A stretch of DNA of 64,000 nt, from assembly GCF_009696685.2 (NCBI RefSeq), contig NZ_CP102355.1, positions 1,331,001 to 1,395,000 of the forward strand. Direction: 5' to 3'. The notes under the pieces are model-generated. The model was not told the DNA's origin. It ran no database searches and saw nothing but the letters and a program-made list of their open reading frames with translations. Numbering within the stretch: position 1 is the stretch's first letter; every line of letters starts with the position of its first letter. Below are positions 36,682 to 43,333 of this stretch, in pieces. Source of the DNA: Paracoccus sp. SMMA_5_TC. Lineage in GTDB: Bacteria; Pseudomonadota; Alphaproteobacteria; Rhodobacterales; Rhodobacteraceae. A program made the position numbers and the translations under genes.

Positions 36682-37788
36682 CTATCGCTTGGGATCGCCG
36701 GTTTGCACGCCGGTTTGCAACCTTGTTCGGGATTCGGCCCTGTTCAGCTTCTCTGCCAGGCCGTCCGTCATCCCCGGAGAAAGTGCAACATAGCGTTCGA
36801 TCACCTCTGATGCGTGCTTGATCGACCAGCCCATGTGCGTGGCTATTTCCTTTAGTTCTGCGCCAGCGCTGAGCAGACGCGTGGCCGCCGTGCCGCGGGC
36901 ATCATAGAGGCGCAGTTCGCTGCGGATGTTCAGCTTGTCCCGCCATTCCGAAACCGCGTCCCCGAGATAGTTTTCATGCTGGTAGGGGTGGCCTGCCTTG
37001 TTGACGATCAGGCGCTGCTGGTGGGCCGGGGTCTGGGCTATCAGCTCGGCCATGGTTGCGGTGACCGGTATCGAAGCGAGCCGGCGGCGCTTTTGGGTCC
37101 AGATCACGATCCGATGTCCGTGCGGCGTCCTGTGGATGTGTTCGCGCGACAGATTGGCCAGGTCGCCCGGCCGCAGTCCGGTTTCCAAGGCGATGGCGAG
37201 GATGCGCCAGACGTGATTCGGCGCGTGCTTGCGGAACCTTTCGATTTCCTCGGGCATCCAGAAGATCTCTGCCCGCTGACTCTTGTATGTCGACTTGATC
37301 CCCATGAGGTGGTGTTGGCGAATCATCGCCCTGTCGAGGGCGAACGCCACCAGACGCTGCAGGTGCCTGATCCGGTCGTCGCCCACCTTGCCACCGATCC
37401 TGTCCCTCCAATCCAGTGCCTGGCGGCGGATACGGGGGTCGTCGAAGGCCGCCAGAGGTGCATCGCCGAACTTCTGGTCGATGCCGTTCGTCGGATGGAA
37501 GAACGATTTGCGCATATCGGACTGTGTTCGCTGCGCAAGGCCGCTGAAATCCTGGCTTTCCAGAAATCGCAGGATGACCGACCGGAACTTGCCTTTTGCG
37601 GGAGTGCTGATTCGCGACGCTCTGGCAAAGGCTTCGACATATTCGGGCGATCCGACGCGGACAGGGGATGCGCTGTCCCAGAACTTCACCGCGCCCTTGC
37701 CGCGACCGGCATAGTGGTGTTCGCGGACGCTGCCGTCGGCAAGCCGCTTTCGAACGCGGTTGATGCCTTGAAGCTTAACCCTGGTCAT
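36682..37788 (-). CDS. int: Phage tyrosine integrase
   Basis: 368 residues from MTRVKLQGI (a GAGG lies before this ATG; a start at 37809 is also open). The catalytic domain shows Arg in ALETGLRPGDL (about 206), the second Arg in RLYDARGTAATRL (about 298), His in ATHMGWS (about 318) and the Tyr nucleophile in VIERYVAL (about 333). The His usually preceding the second Arg (HDLRRT) is replaced by Tyr in LYDARGT. It performs site-specific recombination at tRNA-Pro. Confidence 0.93.
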   Translation of the reverse strand: MTRVKLQGINRVRKRLADGSVREHHYAGRGKGAVKFWDSASPVRVGSPEYVEAFARASRISTPAKGKFRSVILRFLESQDFSGLAQRTQSDMRKSFFHPTNGIDQKFGDAPLAAFDDPRIRRQALDWRDRIGGKVGDDRIRHLQRLVAFALDRAMIRQHHLMGIKSTYKSQRAEIFWMPEEIERFRKHAPNHVWRILAIALETGLRPGDLANLSREHIHRTPHGHRIVIWTQKRRRLASIPVTATMAELIAQTPAHQQRLIVNKAGHPYQHENYLGDAVSEWRDKLNIRSELRLYDARGTAATRLLSAGAELKEIATHMGWSIKHASEVIERYVALSPGMTDGLAEKLNRAESRTRLQTGVQTGDPKR

Positions 37789-37963
37789 TCGCCTCGAACC
37801 ATCTGTCAACTTCGGAAATACTGGTGCGGACAGCCTCGGGCAGGATACGGATTGTGCCGTCGGCCGTCACCTCGACGATCGCGCGCGCATCTGCCTGGCG
37901 CGCGACCTTCATGGCGCGGCGCAATTGCGCCTCGGTAAATGTAACACGGCGTCCCATCAGCAT
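37775..37963 (-). CDS. Small excisionase-like phage protein
   Basis: 62 residues from MLMGRRVTFTEAQLRRAM. A helix (TEAQLRRAMKVARQADARA) is followed by a strand-rich part (IVEVTADGTIRIL). It overlaps the integrase start by 14 nt. Small basic genes in this spot in Rhodobacterales prophages may act as excisionase or recombination directionality factor. The role is inferred from position and size only. Confidence 0.6.
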   Translation of the reverse strand: MLMGRRVTFTEAQLRRAMKVARQADARAIVEVTADGTIRILPEAVRTSISEVDRWFEANDQG

Positions 37964-38000
37964 AGTTCCCGGTTCTGCCTGAGCCTTGCCGAAGCCATGC

Positions 38001-38345
38001 CTACAAGCCGGAATGATCGGCCTGTGCGGCAACCCCTTCGAGCGAAGGCCGCGCATCGCTCATCCCCAGCGCGGCGAGATACAGCGCCATGATGGCGTCC
38101 TCCTCAGCCACATCGTCCCTGTTGCGCTTGCGCAGCGCGACCACCTTGCGCATGACCTTGGTGTCGTAGCCGCGCGCCTTGGCTTCGGCCATCAGTTCCT
38201 TCTGCTGTCCGGTCACATCCTTCTTTTCGGCTTCGAGCTGCTCGTATTGCTCGATGAACTGCCGCAGTTCGGCGATGGCATAGATGCAATTGCGTTCGGC
38301 GATGTCTGCGTCGGTTTCCTTCATCGGCAGGCGTTGCATGTTCAT
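38001..38345 (-). CDS. DUF2312 / GapR-family DNA-binding protein
   Basis: 114 residues. The family core is AIAELRQFIEQYEQLEAEKKDVTGQQKELMAEAKARGYDTKVMRKVVALRK, split here by charged helices; the visible EAKARGYDTKVMRKVVALRKR is characteristic. GapR is an alphaproteobacterial protein that binds overtwisted AT-rich DNA ahead of replication. A phage copy could aid phage replication or compete with host GapR. The start overlaps the ParB-like stop by 4 nt. Confidence 0.85.
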   Translation of the reverse strand: MNMQRLPMKETDADIAERNCIYAIAELRQFIEQYEQLEAEKKDVTGQQKELMAEAKARGYDTKVMRKVVALRKRNRDDVAEEDAIMALYLAALGMSDARPSLEGVAAQADHSGL

Positions 38346-39181
38346 CGGGTGCTTTCCTTTCGAGCTTTTGCCATCGTGTCCTTGATCGCGGCGACGAACG
38401 CGCGCTTGCGCATATGGGCGGCCGGCTGCCCGGTCTCCTTCGCCGCGCGGTCCGCAGTCTCGATGACAAGCCAAGGCCGCTTGGCGCGCAGCGTCGTCAG
38501 CAGGTCATCCGTTGTCGCCGATGTTTCCGCCGCCGCCATAAGCCACGGCCGCAGCAGCAGATCGGAAAAATTGGCCGTCGCCGTGGGGTCGTAATCCATC
38601 AGCGCCCGCAGCCCGGCCGTCACAGCATCGCCCTTGCCTGCCGCGACCAGCTGACGGACAAGACTGATGCTGAAAACCATCCCGGGGCGCTTGTCCTTGT
38701 GCGACCACTTGGCGGTCATCAGCTGGCAGCCGGCAGAAGCGACGGCATCGCGGCAGGCTATCGCCCAGGGTTCCCCGGCCGTCAGTGCCGCGCGGTAAAT
38801 CTGATGCTGCGACACTGCAATCTGTCGGGTGTTGATGTCGATAAATGCCAAGGCCTGTTCCTCGGGCGCGACCAGCGCCACCATCGCCGGGATGGACGCT
38901 ATGCCGCACATCGCAGCCGCATGGGCGCGATGCTGGCCGTCTATCAGCGCATAGCGTCCGCCCTCGACCGGGGCCACGACGATTGGCGAGAAGCGCGACC
39001 ACCTGAAATCCTGCGCGATCCTGCGGATTGCCGCGTAGTTGGCAGGCCCCAGAGGGCGCTGATACCTGTCATCCATGACCAGGCTGGCGATATCGACCCA
39101 CAGCAGCTGCGGGGCCGCCTGCTGCGCCAGCTCGTATTGCGGCTGATCGCCGACTTCGACGGGGCGGAAGTGGGCGGTCAC
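38342..39181 (-). CDS. ParB-like nuclease-domain protein
   Basis: 279 residues. The N-terminal ParB/Srx fold contains DIASLVMDDRYQRPL, FSPIVVAPVEGGRYALIDGQHRAHAAAM (the GxHR-type motif as DGQHRAHAA) and VALVAPEEQALAFIDINTRQ. The remaining half is helical with no known domain. Such phage proteins bind or nick DNA or regulate; a true partition role is unlikely for an integrated phage with no parA seen. It is coupled to both neighbours by 4-nt overlaps. Confidence 0.8.
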   Translation of the reverse strand: MTAHFRPVEVGDQPQYELAQQAAPQLLWVDIASLVMDDRYQRPLGPANYAAIRRIAQDFRWSRFSPIVVAPVEGGRYALIDGQHRAHAAAMCGIASIPAMVALVAPEEQALAFIDINTRQIAVSQHQIYRAALTAGEPWAIACRDAVASAGCQLMTAKWSHKDKRPGMVFSISLVRQLVAAGKGDAVTAGLRALMDYDPTATANFSDLLLRPWLMAAAETSATTDDLLTTLRAKRPWLVIETADRAAKETGQPAAHMRKRAFVAAIKDTMAKARKESTR

Positions 39182-39486
39182 TGTTCTACCTCCGACAGCT
39201 TGCGTTCGGCGGCGGCGACCCAGTTCCGGAACGCAGCGTGCATACCGCCGGTGCTGGAGGCGCTGATGCCGTGCATGGTGATGCGGGTGATTTCTGGGCG
39301 CTGGGCGATCCTGGCGCCATAAGTATCGGTCAGGTATCTGCCCAGGCGTTCAGCCGCGGCGCGGTGTTGGCGGTGCTGATCCATCATGTCGCCCAGCTCG
39401 TGAGAGATGCGGGGCAGGACATTGATGCATCTGCGCAGGTCGGCGACAGTTTCCATGACTTGGGGGCGGTTCAGCGGCTTTTTCAC
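39178..39486 (-). CDS. Hypothetical phage protein, helical
   Basis: 102 residues, basic and helical (VMETVADLRRCINVLPRISHEL; HAAFRNWVAAAERKLSEVEQ). No domain was recognised. Overlaps with genes on both sides (4 nt each) place it in the leftward early operon. Function unknown. Confidence 0.6.
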   Translation of the reverse strand: MKKPLNRPQVMETVADLRRCINVLPRISHELGDMMDQHRQHRAAAERLGRYLTDTYGARIAQRPEITRITMHGISASSTGGMHAAFRNWVAAAERKLSEVEQ

Positions 39487-39797
39487 GGCATCACCTCACT
39501 GTCCTGCGGCATCTCGCCCTCATGCGTCGGCAGGTAGCCGGTGCCGCGCAGCCATTCCCATTCGGCGTCAGATCCCAAGTGCTCGACCCATTGACCTTCG
39601 CCGCGCGTCTGACCGGGGCCGGGCATCCTGACCCAGCGCAGTGCCGGCACGATCCCGCGCTGACGGCGCAGGCAGGGGCAGGGGGTTTCCCCATCGGCAC
39701 GCAGGCCATCGCCCAGGCAGATGTCGCAAGCCGGGTCGGCGTCATGTGCCGCGGGCCATTCGGCGCTGGGCGCGGGCGTGGTTGCGATGGATGACAT
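39483..39797 (-). CDS. Hypothetical phage protein with Cys-rich zinc-ribbon-like motif
   Basis: 104 residues from MSSIATTPAPSAEW with AAGGA upstream. The motif CDICLGDGLRADGETPCPC has the CxxCxGxG spacing of zinc-binding DnaJ-like ribbons. The C-terminus GTGYLPTHEGEMPQDSEVMP is encoded within a 57-nt sequence also present at the end of the next gene upstream. A longer in-frame reading from 39917 includes a methylase-like leader and was not chosen. Confidence 0.6.
   Translation of the reverse strand: MSSIATTPAPSAEWPAAHDADPACDICLGDGLRADGETPCPCLRRQRGIVPALRWVRMPGPGQTRGEGQWVEHLGSDAEWEWLRGTGYLPTHEGEMPQDSEVMP
39484..39540 (-). repeat. 57-nt direct repeat, copy A
   Basis: This 57-nt segment is identical to 39915-39971. 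It encodes the shared C-terminal tail (YLPTHEGEMPQDSEVMP) of two adjacent early genes. It implies a local duplication. Confidence 0.9.
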
Positions 39798-39839
39798 GGC
39801 GTTTCCTTGCAAGTGTGGAAAAATTGCCCCGGACCCAAG

Positions 39840-39917
39840 CGACAAGACCGGATGACCGCGCGCGGCGAACGCGCGCCGCATCACCCCGGAAGTCTCGCAG
39901 CCGATCAGGATTCGCAC
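39840..39917 (-). pseudogene. 5' remnant of a phage DNA methylase-like gene
   Basis: From a GTG at 39917 the frame encodes RILIGCETSGVMRRAFAARGH, which closely resembles the N-terminal SAM-binding start of phage DNA-cytosine methylase-like proteins (ACE.SG..R.AF..RGH). The similarity ends after about 22 residues and the frame runs into the next gene. It appears to be a leftover of a deleted gene. Confidence 0.5.
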
Positions 39918-40315
39918 GGCATCACCTCACTGTCCTGCGGCATCTCGCCCTCATGCGTCGGCAGGTAGCCGTCGCCGTAGCCGTCGCCGTAGCCGTAGCC
40001 GTAGCCGTAGCCGTCGCCGTAGCCGTAGCCGTAGCCGTAGCCGTCGCCGTAGCCGTAGCCGTAGCCGTAGCCGTCGCCGTAGCCGTAGCCGTCGCCGTAG
40101 CCGTAGCCGTAGCCGTCGCCGTCGCCGTCGCCGTCGCCGTAGCCGTCGCCGTAGCCGTCGCCGTCGCCGTCGCCGTAGCCGTCGCCGTAGCCGTCGCCGT
40201 AGCTGCTATGTATCGCACTGCCCTGCTGGATCACCGGAACGCCCGGTGCGTCGTATGTCGCAGATGCTCCCTGATCGGCGATCAGGGAGGGGGCCTCGGT
40301 GCTGTCCGTACCCAT
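39905..40315 (-). CDS. Gly-Asp/Gly-Tyr dipeptide-repeat protein
   Basis: 136 residues. A 44-residue N-terminal part ending IHSSY precedes 39 consecutive dipeptides, each GD or GY (encoded at 39965-40198), then the tail LPTHEGEMPQDSEVMPCES. The repeat is acidic and aromatic, of very low complexity, and likely disordered or fibre-like; tyrosine-rich Gly repeats can phase separate or stick. The start lies 1 nt after the upstream stop. The reading frame is intact through 234 nt of repeats, which suggests selection or recent expansion. No function is known. Confidence 0.6.
   Translation of the reverse strand: MGTDSTEAPSLIADQGASATYDAPGVPVIQQGSAIHSSYGDGYGDGYGDGDGDGYGDGYGDGDGDGDGYGYGYGDGYGYGDGYGYGYGYGDGYGYGYGYGDGYGYGYGYGDGYGDGYLPTHEGEMPQDSEVMPCES
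39915..39971 (-). repeat. 57-nt direct repeat, copy B
   Basis: Identical to 39484-39540. It encodes the tail of the GD/GY repeat protein and abuts the dipeptide array, so the array probably grew from the GY codons at the edge of this duplicated segment. Confidence 0.9.
39965..40198 (-). repeat. Hexanucleotide tandem array (GGC GAC / GGC TAC)
   Basis: A run of 39 six-base units, each coding Gly-Asp or Gly-Tyr on the minus strand. Part of it shows a 30-nt higher-order period (one GD plus four GY). The array is perfectly in frame. Length variation by slippage is expected. Confidence 0.95.
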
Positions 40316-40316
40316 G

Positions 40317-40631
40317 TCACGCGCCCGCCAGGTGCTTGTCCCAGACGGCCGGGACAGCGTCGATCAGGTGCACGACCGAGCCCACGGGCGCGTGCAGCGT
40401 TCCGGCCGGGTCCAGCTTGGTGTTGGCCTTGGGCCCTTCCAGGGCCAGCTCGCCCAGACCGCGCGAGGTGCCCCAGCGGCGGATGCACTGCGCGCCGGTG
40501 ACGGTCAGCGTGCCACCCTCCACGCTGCAGTAGCCGACATAGACAAAGCCGCGATCCAACACCGCGATCTGCGGTTGACGGTCGGTGGCCTCGGGCGCCG
40601 CGACAGGTGCGGCAGCGGTTGCGGTGTTCAT
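40317..40631 (-). CDS. Small phage protein of unknown function (DUF6948-like)
   Basis: 104 residues from MNTATAAAPV with GAGGA upstream. The core IAVLDRGFVYVGYCSVEGGTLTV and CIRRWGTSRGLGELALEGP followed by LDPAGTLHAPVGSVVHLIDAVP matches a widespread family of small phage proteins of unknown role. It lies immediately upstream of the GD/GY repeat gene. Confidence 0.72.
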   Translation of the reverse strand: MNTATAAAPVAAPEATDRQPQIAVLDRGFVYVGYCSVEGGTLTVTGAQCIRRWGTSRGLGELALEGPKANTKLDPAGTLHAPVGSVVHLIDAVPAVWDKHLAGA

Positions 40632-40764
40632 CAACAAGTCCTCTTTCTGCAAAGCCCGGAACCGCCGGGCGCGGTGTGAAAGGAAAGGTGCTGGCCGCTC
40701 CGGACACGGAAGGGAGGGAGGAACTCAAGCCAGAGCGGCCAGCCAGTGAGGGTGCGACAAGCGA

Positions 40765-40944
40765 TCAACGGCACCCATCTCGGGCGAGGGGCGGAACCCC
40801 CCGTTCATTCAGCGGCCGCCGCGCGTCGGCCAGCAGCTCGCGGATCTCGCAGGCCAGGGGCGTGTTGCCGATGGCCGGAACCTCGGCCAGCACGCGCTGG
40901 CACAACTCGATGGCGCGCAGATAGTCCGCCATCATCACCGGCAT
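40765..40944 (-). CDS. Small hypothetical phage protein
   Basis: 59 residues from MPVMMADYLRAIELC (later ATGs at 40935/40932 possible). A helical, acidic segment is AIELCQRVLAEVPAIG. No family was recognised. The evidence is the open frame with a plausible site GGGGGC before the start and its place in the early operon. Confidence 0.4.
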   Translation of the reverse strand: MPVMMADYLRAIELCQRVLAEVPAIGNTPLACEIRELLADARRPLNERGVPPLARDGCR

Positions 40945-40984
40945 GCCCCCGGCGAAAGCGCGCGGCGCCGATCTGCAGGCTTGC

Positions 40985-41371
40985 TCATGGCAAAAGCCTC
41001 GCCGAGCCCTCCGATAAAGCGACCCAGCCCGCCTCGCGCGCCTGCACGGCCGTGGGCGACAGAAGGTCCAGCACCGCTTGACCGTCCAGACGGCCGACCA
41101 GCAGGCCGATCCCCATCCCGGCGAGCACCAGCACCAGAACCCCGATCCAGATGAACACCACGCCCCAGGCGATCGGCCGACGATCGGAACCTCGGCCATC
41201 AGCCTCGGGAACCCCGTAGATCACGAAGGGGTCGCCGCCAGGCGCAAAGTCATGAACGGGAACGCCATCCTGCCGCCGATGCACGGCCCGCATGGCGATC
41301 TCATCCGCCTCGGCCTCGACCCGCCGCCGACGCGCACCCTCGACCGAGAAATGATTGCGAGCGGGGGTCAT
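40985..41371 (-). CDS. Hypothetical phage protein with one membrane segment
   Basis: 128 residues. A charged N-terminal half (RRRRVEAEADEIAMRAVHRR) precedes one TM segment (AWGVVFIWIGVLVLVLAGMGIGLLVG, split by Gly). It overlaps the next upstream gene by 4 nt. Function unknown; membrane location is predicted. Confidence 0.6.
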   Translation of the reverse strand: MTPARNHFSVEGARRRRVEAEADEIAMRAVHRRQDGVPVHDFAPGGDPFVIYGVPEADGRGSDRRPIAWGVVFIWIGVLVLVLAGMGIGLLVGRLDGQAVLDLLSPTAVQAREAGWVALSEGSARLLP

Positions 41372-41634
41372 GCTGCACCCTGAGGCTTGAACCGGACGGC
41401 GGACACATCAACCAGGTTGATCGCCACGGACCGCTCGGGCTGGCGAATGGCCGCAAAGCAGTTCGAAATCCCGTCCATGGGCATGTTGGCCAAGTGGCCG
41501 GACAGGGTGTCGGCGTCTTTCGCGCTGACGTTGCGGATCATGAGTTCCTGCCCATCGCGAAAACGCACAATCAGATCACCAGCAGCCGAAGCCTCGGCCG
41601 CCTGCGTCTCGGTCTTGAGGGGTGCTGTCGTCAC
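41368..41634 (-). CDS. First gene of the leftward early operon, hypothetical
   Basis: 88 residues; beta-rich core DLIVRFRDGQELMIRNVSAKD and RSVAINLVDVSAVRF. It is the first gene downstream of the predicted leftward promoter PL (-35/-10 around an operator at 41678-41693). It occupies the position of lambda N, but no Arg-rich antiterminator motif is visible. Function unknown. Confidence 0.6.
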   Translation of the reverse strand: MTTAPLKTETQAAEASAAGDLIVRFRDGQELMIRNVSAKDADTLSGHLANMPMDGISNCFAAIRQPERSVAINLVDVSAVRFKPQGAA

Positions 41635-41670
41635 CGGAGTTCTCCCAGTCGGCGGGGTGCCGATGGGTTA

Positions 41671-41699
41671 TCGTTACGCGGTCAGATTACCGCAGTCAA
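41671..41699 (-). promoter_or_regulatory. Predicted leftward early promoter (PL)
   Basis: On the minus strand TTGACT (41694-41699) is followed after exactly 17 bp by TAACGA (41671-41676). The 17-bp spacer is filled by operator copy OL1, so repressor binding would block RNA polymerase directly. It drives the early operon beginning at 41634. Confidence 0.7.
41678..41693. promoter_or_regulatory. Repressor operator OL1
   Basis: GCGGTCAGATTACCGC, a near-palindromic 16-mer sharing consensus with four other sites around the CI-type gene. It lies between -35 and -10 of the leftward promoter. Confidence 0.8.
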
Positions 41700-41707
41700 C
41701 AGAAAAG

Positions 41708-41723
41708 GCGGTAGTATGACCGC
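41708..41723. promoter_or_regulatory. Repressor operator OL2
   Basis: GCGGTAGTATGACCGC, the same 16-bp consensus, centred 30 bp from OL1, just upstream of the leftward -35. The spacing is close to three helical turns, allowing cooperative binding. Confidence 0.78.
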
Positions 41724-41813
41724 ATATCCGCTTCACCCATCTGATTCGCCCTGCTATCCTGCCCGCAGGGTGGGCGACGGTGCGCACCCGCCGGCGCCGG
41801 GCCACGGCGCATG

Positions 41814-41840
41814 AAAAAGCCCGCCGGGTGACGGGCTGGG
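41814..41840 (-). terminator. Rho-independent terminator after the repressor operon
   Basis: On the minus strand AGCCCG and CGGGCT pair around an 8-nt loop, followed by TTTTTC. It would stop transcription that comes from the repressor and the two downstream genes before it enters the leftward promoter region. Confidence 0.8.
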
Positions 41841-41979
41841 AGTGATGATGATCTGGTTCGGAAGGGATGTCCGAATCGTGAAGGGCTTCGGTTGCCGCTA
41901 CCGCGTTACTCGTTGGGGGTTCGGGTGCTGGGATGGTCTGCCTGGGTTGTCGAGAGACGCAAAAGGCTTCCAAGCCGGA

Positions 41980-42213
41980 TCACTTGAACCAGCCGATGAT
42001 CTCTTCGCGCATGATGACCGCGACGATGCCCAGCACATAGACCGTCATCCACTTGTAGTCGATCTTGCTATCCAGCTTGGCATCGATCCTTGCCATGGCG
42101 GCTTTCAGGTCGCTCGCGCTGTCCTTCAGGCTTTCGCATGCGGCCTTCAGGCTCCGAAGATCATCTCGGGCCGCATCCATCTGTGCTTCCAGCTTGGCGA
42201 TGCGAGGTTCCAT
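41980..42213 (-). CDS. Coiled-coil, C-terminally membrane-anchored phage protein
   Basis: 77 residues from MEPRIAKLEAQMDAARDDLR (an upstream in-frame start at 42306 is open). A long heptad-type coiled coil spans about residues 3-50, then KWMTVYVLGIVAVIMREEI forms one TM helix near the C-terminus. It resembles XhlA-like or DUF1640-like anchors. It is the last gene of the repressor transcript, in the place of lambda rexB. A membrane effector or exclusion role is a hypothesis from position. Confidence 0.65.
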   Translation of the reverse strand: MEPRIAKLEAQMDAARDDLRSLKAACESLKDSASDLKAAMARIDAKLDSKIDYKWMTVYVLGIVAVIMREEIIGWFK

Positions 42214-42298
42214 GTTTCCCCCAGGCGGTTCCCCGCCTTCTTTGCGCCTCTGAGGATGGGGTGTGCTGCCTGTATTGTCAACCTCAAGGCGCACATGC

Positions 42299-42571
42299 TC
42301 AGCCATCTGTCGGCTCCGTCTTCAATCCCATCGATTCCGCTGAAAAATAGACAATATTCCCGCAATTTCTGCAAGTAAGGCGCACTTTGGGGGCTAGGTA
42401 AGCAGACGTCAGATACTGACCCTCAGCATCATAGAACGCCTCCCCAAGGGCTGTGGGGAATATTAGCCAGTCCTGCTCGCCACAGTTCCAGCACGCTGAT
42501 TTCAGCCTTGTCGCGAGGCTTTGCTTGATCCTCGCCAGATCACTTTCGGCAAGTTTGCCTTGTTTGTCCAT
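42299..42571 (-). CDS. Zinc-ribbon phage protein next to the repressor
   Basis: 90 residues. Two CxxC pairs (SACWNCGEQDWLIF and LTCRNCGNIVYF) about 45 residues apart make a zinc ribbon around an extended middle (TALGEAFYDAEGQYL). It lies 12 bp after the CI-type gene on the same strand and just before the coiled-coil membrane gene, in the position of lambda rexA. Function unknown; a sensor or nucleic acid-binding part of a lysogen-expressed pair is conjecture. Confidence 0.68.
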   Translation of the reverse strand: MDKQGKLAESDLARIKQSLATRLKSACWNCGEQDWLIFPTALGEAFYDAEGQYLTSAYLAPKVRLTCRNCGNIVYFSAESMGLKTEPTDG

Positions 42572-42583
42572 TTTCTTGTCCCG

Positions 42584-43249
42584 TCACAGCCGCTCAACCA
42601 TCTCGGCCGGCAGCGCCAGCCTGACCCGCGCCGCCCACTTGATGCGCTGGTTGTGCCTGGTCTCCGAGGTCGGGTTCAGGCTGATCAAGTGGAACAGACC
42701 GGGCTCGTCGCCGCGCTTCACCTGCTTGACCCAGGCATTGCCCTCGGCATCCTCGACGATGCAGGGACGGCCGATGTCCTCCTCCGGGATGCCCTCATGG
42801 GTGGCGCGCGTGTAGAAAAGCACGTCGCCCGGCTGATACATCGGCACCATGGAATCGCCTTCGACCTCGACCGCAACGATCCCGCGCGGCGGACCGTGTC
42901 GCAGCAGCTGCGCCGGGGCGGCAACTCGGAAAAGGCCATCGCCTTTGGCGTAAGCATCAACCAGCGGGACCGCAGCGCCTGCACCAACTTGACCTGCAAC
43001 CGCAATCGATGGCCGATCCGGTCCCTCACCAATGCCGTGGATCAACCAGGTTTCTGAAACGCCGAGTGCGCTTGCTACCCCGGCAAGGGCTGTGACAGTC
43101 GCCCCCGCCTCCTCACCGCCTTCAGTTCGCCGCCGCCAGTTCCGGATTCCGTCTCGCGACAGTCCGGCCCTCAGCGAAAGCGCGTTATCCGTCAATCCCA
43201 GCTGGGCGCTGCGATCTGAAATACGCTTCAGGATATCTTTCATGGTCAT
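42584..43249 (-). CDS. Phage CI-like repressor with S24 (LexA-type) peptidase domain
   Basis: 221 residues from MTMKDILKRISDR. The N-terminal HTH is LGLTDNALSLRAGLSRDGIRNWRRR (about 18-42). The C-terminal S24 domain has Ser in EVEGDSMVPMYQPGD and Lys in GNAWVKQVKRGDE. It maintains lysogeny and would self-cleave under RecA, giving SOS induction. Five operators of one consensus flank its transcription unit. The long upstream in-frame reading is antisense to the Cro-like gene and was rejected. Confidence 0.92.
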   Translation of the reverse strand: MTMKDILKRISDRSAQLGLTDNALSLRAGLSRDGIRNWRRRTEGGEEAGATVTALAGVASALGVSETWLIHGIGEGPDRPSIAVAGQVGAGAAVPLVDAYAKGDGLFRVAAPAQLLRHGPPRGIVAVEVEGDSMVPMYQPGDVLFYTRATHEGIPEEDIGRPCIVEDAEGNAWVKQVKRGDEPGLFHLISLNPTSETRHNQRIKWAARVRLALPAEMVERL

Positions 43250-43265
43250 GCGGTCATTCTGCCGC
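43250..43265. promoter_or_regulatory. Repressor operator OR3
   Basis: GCGGTCATTCTGCCGC, the weakest palindrome of the set, directly abutting the repressor start codon, where it would affect repressor translation or its own promoter. Confidence 0.72.
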
Positions 43266-43283
43266 CTCATGCCGAACGCGGTA

Positions 43284-43299
43284 GCGGTAAGATGACCAT
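43284..43299. promoter_or_regulatory. Repressor operator OR2
   Basis: GCGGTAAGATGACCAT, with a conserved left half and a degenerate right half, centred 34 bp from OR3 and 23 bp from OR1. It ends at the -35 of the rightward promoter. Confidence 0.7.
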
Positions 43300-43327
43300 T
43301 GACGGCGCGGTCATATGACCGCATATC
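43299..43327 (+). promoter_or_regulatory. Predicted rightward early promoter (PR)
   Basis: TTGACG (43299-43304), a 17-bp spacer and a weak -10 CATATC (43322-43327). The spacer contains the perfect operator OR1, the same architecture as the leftward promoter. It drives the Cro-like gene and the rightward early genes. Confidence 0.65.
43307..43322. promoter_or_regulatory. Repressor operator OR1 (perfect palindrome)
   Basis: GCGGTCATATGACCGC is a perfect 16-bp inverted repeat and defines the consensus. It lies between the -35 and -10 elements of PR. Confidence 0.85.
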
Positions 43328-43333
43328 TATCTC

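Larger units (their letters stand above)
41635..41979. other. Intergenic control region (OL/PL and terminator)
   Basis: 345 bp with no convincing gene. It holds promoter PL, operators OL1 and OL2, and the minus-strand terminator. A 99-codon minus-strand open frame spans it but has no ribosome site and overlaps these signals, so it was not called. Confidence 0.7.

Noticed and set aside
39965..40198. CRISPR-like appearance of the tandem repeat
   Set aside because: There are no spacers; units are 6 bp, contiguous and in frame, coding Gly-Asp/Gly-Tyr.
41674..41973. 99-codon minus-strand ORF
   Set aside because: No ribosome-binding site, and it overlaps the predicted leftward promoter, operators and a terminator.
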